Positions 1 through 8,736 of a DNA stretch of 64,000 nt are shown here, in pieces. Under the pieces are notes generated by a model that saw only the letters and a program-made list of their open reading frames with translations, had not been told where the DNA came from and searched no databases. Origin of the DNA: Okeania sp. SIO1I7 (lineage in GTDB: Bacteria; Cyanobacteriota; Cyanobacteriia; Cyanobacteriales; Microcoleaceae); the NCBI GenBank assembly GCA_010672585.1, contig JAAHGF010000008.1, positions 169,717-233,716 on the forward strand. The letters are read 5' to 3'. The position numbers and the translations under genes are program-made. How positions within the stretch are numbered: position 1 is the stretch's first letter; every line of letters starts with the position of its first letter.

Positions 1-2
1 GA

Positions 3-380
3 ATCGGTAAACATCCAGGCGTAAGGAAAGAAGTCACAACGCTGTTAAAACGGCAAAAGAATAAATGCGCATTTTGTGGACTAACCTTCAGGTCAAGCGA
101 CCTTATGGAAGTAGACCATATAAAACCTAAATCTGAAGGTGGTGACGACAAACTAAAGAATAAACAACTGTTGCACCGACATTGCCACGATACTAAAACG
201 GCCTTAGATAAAAAGACGTACGCAAAACCAAAGGTACAGGACTTACCTGAAAATTATTTATGGGTTGACGATATGTTGATATTAAGGCAGGGATGTACCC
301 ATGAAAAGGGACGTTTAAGAGAGGAGCCGTGTGAGGTGAAAGTCTCACGCACGGTTCTGAAGACGAGTCGGGTAGGGTAA
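3..380 (+). CDS. Group II intron-encoded maturase, C-terminal HNH part (5' end outside window)
   Basis: The frame is open from the window edge, so only the C-terminus of an intron-encoded reverse transcriptase/maturase is present. Visible is an HNH endonuclease domain: a zinc-knuckle Cys pair in KCAFCGL, then EVDHIKPKSEGG, then LLHRHCHDTKTA. In this family the domain cleaves the second target strand during retrohoming. The frame continues through the intron's own domain V before stopping at 380, so the last ~20 residues (EEPCEVKVSRTVLK region) are probably translated structural RNA. The same intron interrupts the IscB gene downstream. RT and maturase domains must lie upstream of the window. 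Confidence 0.85.
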   Translation: MGKHPGVRKEVTTLLKRQKNKCAFCGLTFRSSDLMEVDHIKPKSEGGDDKLKNKQLLHRHCHDTKTALDKKTYAKPKVQDLPENYLWVDDMLILRQGCTHEKGRLREEPCEVKVSRTVLKTSRVG

Positions 381-400
381 CTTACCTGGCTTAGTTTAAC
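324..400 (+). ncRNA. Group II intron domains V and VI with 3' splice site
   Basis: Positions 324-357 form the 34-nt catalytic hairpin of domain V: GAGCCGTGTGAGG, a GAAA loop, then CTCACGCACGGTTC. A second hairpin follows at about 368-392 (GGGTAGGGTAA/CTTACCTGG), fitting domain VI with its branch-point A. The intron probably ends ...TTTAAC near 400, with the AY 3' end usual for these introns, because an IscB reading frame resumes immediately after. The exact splice nucleotide is inferred. Confidence 0.8.
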
Positions 401-1174
401 AACCCAGAAATTTCAGGAGTTGAATATCAAAAAGGGGAACTATTTGGTTATGATGTCCGGGAATATCTATTAGAGAAATGGGGTCGATCATGTGCTTATT
501 GTGGAGTAACAGATACGCCCTTAGAAGTTGAACACATAGTTCCACGGTCAAAAGGTGGTAGTAATAGGGTGTCTAATTTAGCCATAGCTTGTCATCAATG
601 CAACCAAAATAAGGGTGCTATGGATATTCGGGAATTTCTCGAAAATAAACCGTCTGTACTAGCTCGCATTCTAAAGGTTGCCAAAACGCCGTTAAAAGAT
701 GCTGCTGCGGTTAACTCAACTCGCTCTAAAATTTTTGAAACTTTAAAAGCAAAAGGTTTGCCAGTGATTGCTGGTAGTGGTGCTGGTACTAAATACAATC
801 GTTGTCGGTTGAATTTACCAAAAGAACACTGGATAGATGCTGCTTGTGTTGGTGAAGTTGAAAACTTAACAATATTTACTTCTCAACCCCTGGTCGTCAC
901 AGCAATGGGACATGGTTGCCGACAAATGGTACAGATGGATAAATACGGTTTTCCAAGAATTGGTTACAAAGCAAAAAAACCTGTACCAGGTTGGAAAACA
1001 GGGGATATTATCAATGTGGTCAAAGGCAAAAATGCTGGATTAAAAGGAGTGAGGATTAAAACTGTGAGAAGCAAAGGCAACTTTGATATCCGAAAGGGGG
1101 ATAAAATCTTGTCTGTATCTCGAAACCATATCCAATCTGTCCATAGACGAGATGGATACAATTACTCATTTTGA
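401..1174 (+). CDS. iscB: IscB-like RNA-guided nuclease, 3' exon (HNH plus RuvC-III)
   Basis: Reading in frame from 401 the protein begins NPEISGVEY and continues [13 protein letters not shown], a typical IscB segment just before the HNH domain. The HNH core is [18 protein letters not shown] and [10 protein letters not shown]. RuvC-III is seen in [11 protein letters not shown]. The C-terminal region [13 protein letters not shown]...RRDGYNYSF matches the IscB tail that helps recognise the target-adjacent motif. IscB is the OMEGA-system ancestor of Cas9 and is guided by an omega RNA encoded upstream. The N-terminal exon (PLMP, RuvC-I, bridge helix) must lie 5' of the intron, outside the window. 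If the intron splices, a full nuclease could result; otherwise this is a gene fragment. An internal ATG at 569 cuts into the HNH core and is not a plausible start. Confidence 0.82.
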   Translation, partial: NPEISGVEYQKGELFGYDVREYLLEKWGRSCAYCGVTDTPLEVEHIVPRSKGGSNRVSNLAIACHQCNQNKGAMDIREFLENKPSVLARILKVAKTPLKDAAAVNSTRSKIFETLKAKGLPVIAGSGAGTKYNRCRLNLPKEHWIDAACVGEVENLTIFTSQPLVVTAMGHGCRQMVQMDKYGFPRIGYKAKKPVPGWKTGDIINVVKGKNAGLKGVRIKTVRSKGNFDIRKGDKILSVSRNHIQSVHRRDGYNYSF

Positions 1175-1302
1175 GTATATTTTTTCTAAGAGTACGCAAC
1201 AGAAGATAAATACAGTCAATAATAATAACATTTAGCCTAAACCCGTTTATGGTCTAAAAATTGGGCTGAAATAAAAATAGGTAACAATAGAGAAGAGTCA
1301 AC

Positions 1303-2487
1303 ATGAGCAAAATTGAAACTAGAACCGAACCCATGGTCATTAACATGGGACCCCATCATCCCTCAATGCACGGGGTATTGCGGTTGATTGTCACTTTAGA
1401 TGGGGAAGATGTAGTTGACTGTGAACCTGTGATTGGCTACTTACATAGGGGAATGGAAAAGATTGCCGAAAACCGCACTAATACAATGTTTGTCCCTTAT
1501 GTGAGTCGTTGGGATTATGCTGCGGGAATGTTTAACGAGGCTGTAACGGTAAATGCTCCGGAACAATTGGCCGATATTGAAGTCCCCAAACGGGCTAGCT
1601 ATATCCGGGTAATTATGCTGGAACTAAACCGGATTGCTAATCACCTTTTATGGCTTGGCCCATTCTTGGCTGATGTTGGTGCCCAAACTCCTTTCTTCTA
1701 TATTTTCCGGGAACGGGAAATGATTTATGACTTGTGGGAAGCTGCTACAGGTTATCGGATGGTGAATAATAACTATTTCCGTATTGGTGGGGTCGCTGCT
1801 GACTTACCTTACGGTTGGGTAGATAAGTGCGAAGACTTTTGCGATTATTTTTTGCCAAAGGTTGATGAGTATGAACGGTTAATTACTAATAATCCTATTT
1901 TCCGTCGTCGGATTACGGGATTAGGTGTGATTAGTAGGGAAGAGGCGATTAATTGGGGGCTTTCTGGTCCAATGTTGCGTGCTTCAGGTGTTAAATGGGA
2001 CTTACGGAAGGTTGACCACTATGAATGTTACGACGATTTTGACTGGGATGTTCATTGGGAAAAAGATGGGGATTGTTTGGCCCGATATTTTGTGCGTATT
2101 CGAGAAATGCGGGAGTCTGTTAAGATTATTCGTCAAGCGATAAAGGGTCTTCCTGGAGGACCTTATGAAAATCTGGAAGCAAAACGGATGGCTGGAGGGC
2201 CTAAGTCTGAGTGGAATGGTTTTGATTATCAATTTTTAGGTAAGAAAATACCTCCTACTTTTAAGATTCCTGAAGGTGAACATTATGTTCGGATTGAAAG
2301 TGGTAAGGGAGAGATTGGGATTTATATTATTGGTGATAATAGTCCTTTCCCTTGGCGTTTTAAAATTCGGGCTGCTGATTTTGTGAATTTGCAGGTTTTT
2401 CCTCATATTTTGCAAGGTGCAAAGGTGGCTGATATTGTGGCTATTTTGGGTAGTATTGACATTATTATGGGGTCTGTCGATCGATAA
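1303..2487 (+). CDS. ndhH: NAD(P)H-quinone oxidoreductase subunit H
   Basis: A 394-residue protein, the usual NdhH length, colinear from [24 protein letters not shown] to the C-terminal [12 protein letters not shown]. It is the 49-kDa-type subunit of the peripheral arm of the photosynthetic NDH-1 complex on the cytoplasmic face of the thylakoid, which shapes the plastoquinone site with NdhK and serves respiration, cyclic electron flow and CO2 uptake. Conserved GPHHPSMHG and GYLHRGMEK segments are visible. A GAGAAG Shine-Dalgarno lies about 7 nt before the ATG. It is monocistronic here, with an intron-split IscB upstream and a repeat element downstream. Confidence 0.97.
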   Translation: MSKIETRTEPMVINMGPHHPSMHGVLRLIVTLDGEDVVDCEPVIGYLHRGMEKIAENRTNTMFVPYVSRWDYAAGMFNEAVTVNAPEQLADIEVPKRASYIRVIMLELNRIANHLLWLGPFLADVGAQTPFFYIFREREMIYDLWEAATGYRMVNNNYFRIGGVAADLPYGWVDKCEDFCDYFLPKVDEYERLITNNPIFRRRITGLGVISREEAINWGLSGPMLRASGVKWDLRKVDHYECYDDFDWDVHWEKDGDCLARYFVRIREMRESVKIIRQAIKGLPGGPYENLEAKRMAGGPKSEWNGFDYQFLGKKIPPTFKIPEGEHYVRIESGKGEIGIYIIGDNSPFPWRFKIRAADFVNLQVFPHILQGAKVADIVAILGSIDIIMGSVDR

Positions 2488-2513
2488 TTCAACAATGAAT
2501 AATGAATAATGAA

Positions 2514-2890
2514 TAATGAATAATTACCTCTTCTTTTCAAGGAGAGGATTGACTAAAAGGATAATTTTTTCTTCTCTTGGTCGATTGGATATGGCTCCGA
2601 GACCTCGCCATCTCACCCTACGGGAAAGCTGCGAAGAGAGAACTCCGTTCCGCTGACGCGAAACGCGACAGCGTTGCGTTACGCCAGTTTTGCGAAGCAA
2701 AAGCAAACGACCGCTGTCTTGGTCGATGGTCGGACAGGGAGGGGACCTCGCCATCCGGAGACCGCTTTTTTTCTCCTTTAAAGGAGAGGATTTTTACCTT
2801 AATTATTCGGTAAAGAAGCACCTCAGCGGTCAGCTTTTCCTGCGGAATGCTGCGCAAACAGCGGTCAGCGGTAAATGTTTAGAAGGGGTT
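2514..2890 (+). repeat. Dispersed repeat (CTCTCC/GGAGAGGATTGACTA family) with GC-rich insert
   Basis: Starts with TAATTACCTCTTC and GGAGAGGATTGACTAA, carries TTGGTCGATTGGATATGGC and ACCTCGCCATC, and ends near TTAATTATTCGGTAA plus a GCGGTCAGC-rich tail. Related copies lie at 42229-42472 (reverse orientation), 59051-59236 and, partially, 16908-16975, 25622-25745 and 33640-33672. The short open frames here on both strands follow the repeat and are not credible genes. Confidence 0.75.
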
Positions 2891-2971
2891 TAAACCACAG
2901 CTGCTAAAAGCTATTAATGTAGTAGGGAGTAGGGAATTTTTTCTTTATTCCCTTTTTTTAGGTGATAGGTG

Positions 2972-3170
2972 TTATACCAAATTGATCAATATTTTCTACA
3001 AATAGCTAGGATATTTCTTAGGAGTCAGTCCTCAGTCCTCAGGAGTCAGAATTAATAGCTTCAATACCATTTTTCAGGTCATAAATCATTTTTTTGTCAA
3101 AGGACATATCCTGCATTTGTCTTTTTATTCCTCTTACTATTCGTAACATTCTTTTTTCAAATTGGTATAA
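2972..3170. mobile_element. MITE with 14-bp TTATACCAAATTGA inverted repeats
   Basis: A 199-bp element bounded by TTATACCAAATTGA (2972-2985) and its perfect complement TCAAATTGGTATAA (3157-3170). It holds no gene. A second copy in reverse orientation lies at 20273-20565, and one end recurs near 29137. The rest of 2891-3585 holds further repeat debris: the segment 3173-3235 recurs inverted near 42525-42592, and a CCCCACTCCCC-rich stretch precedes the kinase gene. Confidence 0.7.
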
Positions 3171-3585
3171 TACCAATTCATAAGTATTAATGCTATACTT
3201 AGGTAAGACTTCAGTTATTAAGTAATTAACACAAGTAAAATATTTTTTTTGCTAATTATTAGCAATTTATTTAATAGACATCTGCTGAAAAAGATATAGA
3301 CTTTTTGCACATAGCAGGGAACAGGCAACAGGCAAAAGGGAATATATTTTGAGGAAAAAGGTACTAAAAATGATTTAGGGAACTGAATTTTACAACTCTA
3401 GCTTATGTGAAATAAAGGGTAAGTTTATTTTCTGGAGATGTCTAATGTTAATTATTCTTATTTTTACTTCTCCCCCACTCCCCATGAGAAAATGGAGACA
3501 CGGTGACACCCTATCTCCGTGTCTGGTGTGTCTCCCCCTCTCCGTGTCCTCAAGAACCCCCACTCCCCTACTCTAATTAAAAATT

Positions 3586-6309
3586 ATGGCATGGCTACCA
3601 GGAAAAAAACTTTACGGCGATCGCTACATTATTCAAAAAGAATTGGGCAAGGGTGGCTATAGTATCACTTATATTGCTAAAACAAATAAAGGTGAGCTAG
3701 TAGTTATTAAAACTCTGAAAGACGAGATATTTAAAGATAAAAATCTCACAAATTTTCTTGAAAAATATCAGCAAAATTTTCGAGATGAAGCTCTACGTCT
3801 TGCCCTTTGCCAACATCAAAATATTGTGCAGATAAAAAATGTTTTTACTGAGGGAAAACATCCCTGCATTGTGATGGAATATGTGGCGGGAGAAGATTTA
3901 GGAAAATTGGTAAAGCGAAGGGGAATACTGTTAGAAAGTGAGGCGTTAATTTACATTAGGCAAATAGGGGAAGCTTTAACAGTAATTCATGGCAAAGGTT
4001 TATTACATCGGGATGTAAAACCAGATAATATTATTGTTCGTAATAGTAGTAATAATCCAGAAGCAATTTTAATTGATTTTGGCATTGCTCGTGAATTTAT
4101 TCCAGATTTAATTTTGACTCAAACTGTTGCTGGTTCCAATGGTTTTTCTCCCATCGAACAATATGCGGAAAAGGCAAAACGGGGAGAGTTTACTGATGTT
4201 TATTCTTTGGCAGCAACTCTCTATTATTTACTAACTGCTGAAGTTCCTATTCCAGCACCAGCAAGAGCGGCGAGAATAGCTCTTAACTCACCACAACAAT
4301 TTAATCCGAAAATTAGCGACAATATTCAAGCAGCTATTCTCAAAGGGATGGCATTTCATTCTGAAGAGCGTCCGCAGTCAGTGGGAGAATGGTTATCCTC
4401 TTTTACAGAATTCAAAAGTCAAAAGCGAGTGCGTAATTCTGAGGTTTCCTCAGAATGTAAGACGCACTCAAGACAGTCAAAAGTCAAAAGTAAGAATTTA
4501 TCAACTGAAAATTTTGATAATACAATAACTTCTAAAGATTATTTTCCATCTGAAAGTACAGAATTCAAAAGTCAAGATTCAAAAGTCAAAAGTAAGAATT
4601 TATCAACTGAAAATGTTGGAAATACAATAATTTCCAAAGATTATTTCCCATCTGAAAGTACAGAATTCAAAAGTCAAGATTCAAAAGTCAAAAGTAAGAA
4701 TTTATCAACCAAAAATGTTGAAAATACAATAATTTCCAAAGATTATTTTCCATCTGAAAGTTTGGTTAGCTCTTTTAAGGAAACAGAAATTGACTATAGG
4801 CAACTAGAAAATTTTTTGGCTGCCGAAAAATGGCAAAAAGCAGATGCTGAAACTAGGGAAATAATGCTGAAAATTTTAGGTCGAGAAACTAGAGAATGGG
4901 AGGGAAAAGCAGAAATAGAAAAATTTCCTTGTGCAGACTTAAGTATTATCGATAAACTTTGGATTAAATATAGTAATGGTAGGTTTGGTTTTAGCGTTCA
5001 AAAAGAAATTTGGCAGAGTGTTGGCGGCAAACCTGATGCTGACTATCAGACTTATATTAGGTTTATTGAAGAAGTGGGATGGCGGATAAATGAAAACTGG
5101 TTATCTTGGTTTGATTTGAATTTTAGTATTCATGCACCAGTCGGACATTTGCCTTGTGGAGTAGGGCGAGGAATGGTAGATTTTGCTATTGCTTTTTTAT
5201 CTCGCATAGAAATTTGCGGACTTGAGGAACCGAAAAATATTTCTCCTAATATTACTGACAAAATAGAAATAGACTACTCTCTTTTAAGAGATTTTTTAGC
5301 TGAAGGAAAATGGAGAGAAGCAGATAGGGAAACTGTTGCTTTAATGTTGAAGGTAGCAGATAAAAATCAAGATGAAAAATTGAGTGTTTCAGATATAGAA
5401 AATTTTCCCTGTTCGGAGCTAGAGAAAATTAATCAACTCTGGGTAGATTATTCTCAAGGACGTTTTGGTTTCAGCGTACAGAAATCTATCTATTTTAGTA
5501 TGGTAAAAAGTGTTGAGGAGAGGTTTGGTAAAAATCGTAAATATTACAAAATGATTTGGCAAAATTTTAGCGATGCTGTGGGATGGCAAGTGGCAGGTCA
5601 GGCAAAATATTATAACGATTTTAACTTTAGTCTAAATGCACCTATCGGTCATTTACCTGTTTCATGGTGCGTGAAATTTAAAGTGGAAAAATTTGGGGTG
5701 GGAGTATGGCGAGAAACCTTTTTTGAACGTGTGAATAATTGTCTACTTCATCCAGGAAAATTTCATCTTGAGCAGAGTGAGAAAAATGCAATAAAAAATA
5801 GAATTAAAATTATCCAAGGTGATATTGCTCAACAGGAGGTTGATGCTATTGTTAATTCTACAGACCGCGCTCTTTCTGCTGGTTCAACGGTATCTTATTC
5901 TATTCATAAAATGGCTGGACCAGAACTTAAAAGAGCTTGTCTAAAATTGATGACTTGTGAATATGGAGAAGCCAAAATTACCAGTGGTTATAATTTATCT
6001 GCTCAGTGGGTTATTCATACAGTTGCTGCTAGATGGCAAGGTGGAAATTTGGGAGAGAAGAATATACTGATGAGATGTTATGAAAATAGTTTAGCTTTAG
6101 CAGAAAAATATGGTGTTAAAACAATTGCTTTTCCTGCTATTGCTACTGGTGGTTTATTTTTTCCGGTGGAAGTTGCAGCAAGAATAGCTATAACTGAAGT
6201 TATGCAATTTTTATTGGAAAATAAATCTATTGAAAAGGTGGTTTTTGTTTGTTTCAATGCTCAGGTTTATGAAACATATTTAGGGTTGCTGAGTGGTAAT
6301 GATTTTTAG
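3586..6309 (+). CDS. Ser/Thr protein kinase - GUN4 - GUN4 - macro domain fusion
   Basis: A 907-residue multidomain protein. Residues ~10-270 are a Hanks-type kinase: glycine loop LGKGGYSITY, lysine in VVIKTL, catalytic loop HRDVKPDN, metal motif IDFGIARE. Residues ~280-395 are a Ser/Lys-rich linker with a 34-residue unit (102 bp in DNA) repeated near 4404, 4558 and 4660. Two GUN4 domains follow, ~400-530 and ~560-693, each with a YSxGRFGFSVQK block and a GHLP end; GUN4 binds porphyrins and stimulates Mg-chelatase. Residues ~739-905 are a macro domain (GDIAQQEVDAIVNST, AFPAIATGG), a fold binding ADP-ribose or its derivatives; its first glycine loop is altered (ALSAGSTVSYSIH). Kinase-GUN4 fusions are known in cyanobacteria; the macro end is unusual. 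No transmembrane segment is obvious, so it is probably cytoplasmic. A role linking tetrapyrrole level or ADP-ribose signals to phosphorylation is inference. Confidence 0.9.
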   Translation: MAWLPGKKLYGDRYIIQKELGKGGYSITYIAKTNKGELVVIKTLKDEIFKDKNLTNFLEKYQQNFRDEALRLALCQHQNIVQIKNVFTEGKHPCIVMEYVAGEDLGKLVKRRGILLESEALIYIRQIGEALTVIHGKGLLHRDVKPDNIIVRNSSNNPEAILIDFGIAREFIPDLILTQTVAGSNGFSPIEQYAEKAKRGEFTDVYSLAATLYYLLTAEVPIPAPARAARIALNSPQQFNPKISDNIQAAILKGMAFHSEERPQSVGEWLSSFTEFKSQKRVRNSEVSSECKTHSRQSKVKSKNLSTENFDNTITSKDYFPSESTEFKSQDSKVKSKNLSTENVGNTIISKDYFPSESTEFKSQDSKVKSKNLSTKNVENTIISKDYFPSESLVSSFKETEIDYRQLENFLAAEKWQKADAETREIMLKILGRETREWEGKAEIEKFPCADLSIIDKLWIKYSNGRFGFSVQKEIWQSVGGKPDADYQTYIRFIEEVGWRINENWLSWFDLNFSIHAPVGHLPCGVGRGMVDFAIAFLSRIEICGLEEPKNISPNITDKIEIDYSLLRDFLAEGKWREADRETVALMLKVADKNQDEKLSVSDIENFPCSELEKINQLWVDYSQGRFGFSVQKSIYFSMVKSVEERFGKNRKYYKMIWQNFSDAVGWQVAGQAKYYNDFNFSLNAPIGHLPVSWCVKFKVEKFGVGVWRETFFERVNNCLLHPGKFHLEQSEKNAIKNRIKIIQGDIAQQEVDAIVNSTDRALSAGSTVSYSIHKMAGPELKRACLKLMTCEYGEAKITSGYNLSAQWVIHTVAARWQGGNLGEKNILMRCYENSLALAEKYGVKTIAFPAIATGGLFFPVEVAARIAITEVMQFLLENKSIEKVVFVCFNAQVYETYLGLLSGNDF

Positions 6310-6404
6310 ATTAAGTATCAGCGCAAAACATAAGTTTTTCAATTTTACTTTCAGCTACTTACTATGACTTTTCAGGAACGTCAAAATTTTTCTCTGTTTT
6401 GATG

Positions 6405-7500
6405 GTGTGAGTATCCTTTCTATATGTATTTAGTGGCGAAATGCTGTTATTGAGTTGAATAAAAAGTCATGCGTAGGGGCGTGTTGCACCCAATGATTAC
6501 ACACTATCATAATTTTTTTGGAGATGCAAGGGGAAAAGCCTTGCCATTTTTTGGAGCTTCACAAAATGCAGATGAATCATCCCTGTATCCGTGACCTAAT
6601 CCAAGTCTTGCTGATGGGATGAAAAATTTGGCGATCGCTACTTCTTGATTTAAGTGCTTCACAGGATGATGTTTTCTGAGTATCTCTTCTATATGTATTC
6701 AGTGGCGATATGCTGTTTTGGGGTTGAATAAAAAGTCATGTATAGGGGCGAGTTACACCCAATAATAAAATAGTATCATGATTTTTTTGGCGATGCAAGG
6801 GGAACAACCATTGGCCGTTTTTTTGGAGCTTCACAAAATGCAGGTGAATCATCCGTGTCTCCGTGACCTAATCCAAGTCTTGCTGATGGGGTGAAAATTT
6901 TAGAGCTTCACAGAATGATAATTTTTCTGGTGCTTTGGTTGTGTGAGTATCTCTTCTATATGTATTCAGTGGCGAAATGCTGTTTTTGCGTTGAATAAAA
7001 AGTCATGTGTAGGGGCGAGTTAAACCCAATAACAAAATAGTATCATAATTTTTTGGGGAACGCAAGGGAAAAATCCTTGTCGATTTTTTTTGGAGCTTCA
7101 CAAGATGATTCATCTACATCATCCCTGTATCCGTGACCTAATCCAAGTCTTGCTAATGGGGTGAAAAGTTTGGCGATCACTACTTCTCGATTTAAGTGCT
7201 TCACAGAATGATGTTTTTTCTGGTGCTTTGGTTGTGTGAGTATCTCTTCTATATATATTCAGTGGCGAAGTGCTGTTTTTGCGTTGAATAAAAAGTCATG
7301 CACATGGGCGTGCTACACCCAATAATAAAATAGTATCATGATTTTTTTGGCGATGCAAGGGGAACAACCATTGGCCGTTTTTTTGGAGCTTCACAGGATG
7401 CAGATGAATCATCTGTGTATCCGTGACTAAATCCAAGTCTTGCTGATGGGGTGAAAAATTTAGAGCTTCACAGAATGATAATTTTTCTGGTGCTTTGGTT
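6405..7500. repeat. Four-copy tandem array of 266-293 bp units
   Basis: Imperfect units start near 6405, 6675, 6941 and 7234. Each contains GAGTATCTCTTCTATATGTAT, CAGTGGCG, TTGAATAAAAAGTCATG, an AGGGGCG segment, CCAATAATAAAATAGTATCAT, GGAGCTTCACA, CCGTGACCTAATCCAAGTC and GATGGGGTGAAAA. Units differ by substitutions and small indels; no long frame spans them on either strand. The array separates the kinase fusion from the membrane methyltransferase gene. Confidence 0.85.
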
Positions 7501-7644
7501 TCAATGATATGTAGGCTACTCCTACTGACTCAGTCCTCCTGACTTCTTGAGACAGTCGTGCGTATTTGTTGCAAAAATTTTAGTATTTCATATAATCATA
7601 GAATTATCAACATAAACTTTTTCTGGAGGTTTTGTAATAGAAAA

Positions 7645-8400
7645 ATGAAGAGAATACTTGCATTTATCTATGGGTTAATTTGTTATCTAATATCATTAAT
7701 AACTTTGACCTACAGCGTTGGTTTTATCGGCAATTTAATAGTGCCAAAAACCCTAGATTCCAATTTAGATGGAACTCTAATTAACGGAATATTAATTGAT
7801 GTTTCATTAATGGCTTTGTTCGGCATTCAACATAGTCTCATGGCTCGTAAAAGTTTCAAGAAATGGTGGAAAAAAATTATTCCACATCCTATTGAACGTA
7901 GCACTTATGTATTGATGGCAAGTCTGACATTATTGTTATTATTTTGGCAATGGCATTCTCTTGGTGGAATCATTTGGAAGATACAAATTCCGATAGCTTC
8001 TAATATTATTTATGGCATCTTTGCTTTGGGATGGTTAATTGTGTTAATCAGCACATTTATGATTAACCATTTTGATTTATTTGGGTTGCGACAAGTATAT
8101 TTATATTTGCGCGGTCAGGAATATGAATATTTAGGATTTAGAACTCCAGGGTTTTACAAATATGTTCGTCATCCGATTATGTTGGGCTTTGTTATTGTTT
8201 TTTGGGCAACTCCAACTATGACATTTTCTCATTTTATTTTTGCCCTGGGTACAACAATTTATACGTTCGTGGGAATTAAATTAGAAGAAGTAGACATGAT
8301 TTCTATTTATGGAGATTTATATCAGGAATATCGGCAAAAAGTTTCTATGTTAATTCCTATCCCCAGGATCAAATTAACCGAGGAGAAGGTTCAGGAATAA
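7645..8400 (+). CDS. NnrU/ICMT-fold membrane methyltransferase, MddA-like
   Basis: About 251 residues with five or six hydrophobic segments. The conserved part is INHFDLFGLRQVYL followed by RHPIMLGFVIVFWATP and a final acidic KLEEVDM...YQEYRQKVSMLIP. This is the architecture of isoprenylcysteine-methyltransferase-like proteins, and closest by motif to MddA, which methylates methanethiol to dimethyl sulfide; NnrU-family members are the alternative. An upstream GTG at 7558 would add 29 polar, unlikely residues; the ATG at 7645, preceded by GGAGG at 7625, is preferred although the spacing is long. Substrate assignment is inference. Confidence 0.7.
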   Translation: MKRILAFIYGLICYLISLITLTYSVGFIGNLIVPKTLDSNLDGTLINGILIDVSLMALFGIQHSLMARKSFKKWWKKIIPHPIERSTYVLMASLTLLLLFWQWHSLGGIIWKIQIPIASNIIYGIFALGWLIVLISTFMINHFDLFGLRQVYLYLRGQEYEYLGFRTPGFYKYVRHPIMLGFVIVFWATPTMTFSHFIFALGTTIYTFVGIKLEEVDMISIYGDLYQEYRQKVSMLIPIPRIKLTEEKVQE

Positions 8401-8640
8401 TTTTGAAGAAGGAAGAAGAAAGAAGGAAGAAGGAAGAAGGAATAAGGAAGAAGGAAGAAGGAAGAAGGAAGAAGGAGGAAGGGAAAGATGATACAGGGTA
8501 TTTCATATTAGTAAGGTACATCAAGGGTATTTTATATTAGTAAGGTACATCAAGGGTATTTTATATTAGTAAAGTACATCAGTCGGGGGCAATATCCCGC
8601 TAGCTAGTCTAAACTAAAATTGTGAGTAAAACCCAAGGCT
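8401..8640. repeat. GAAGAAG heptamer tract and 29-bp x3 tandem repeat
   Basis: Positions 8403-8485 are an almost pure-purine GAAGAAG/GAAGGAA tract. Positions 8496-8582 hold three copies of a 29-bp unit, GGGTATTTTATATTAGTAAG plus GTACATCAA, starting at 8496, 8525 and 8554. No gene is seen. Confidence 0.85.
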
Positions 8641-8736
8641 ATGATCCCCCCCAACCCCCCTTTCCAAGGGGGGAGAGGTCTATATTTCCTAAAATTTACC
8701 CACATTTTAAAGCTAGACGAGCTACTACAAAAATTT

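Noticed and set aside
324-380. Last 19 codons of the maturase frame as a functional protein tail
   Set aside because: This stretch is the catalytic domain V RNA; the open frame is probably incidental.
2524-2893. Several overlapping frames on both strands (67-79 codons)
   Set aside because: They lie wholly in a dispersed repeat with copies at 42229 and 59051; no ribosome-binding site or recognisable protein.
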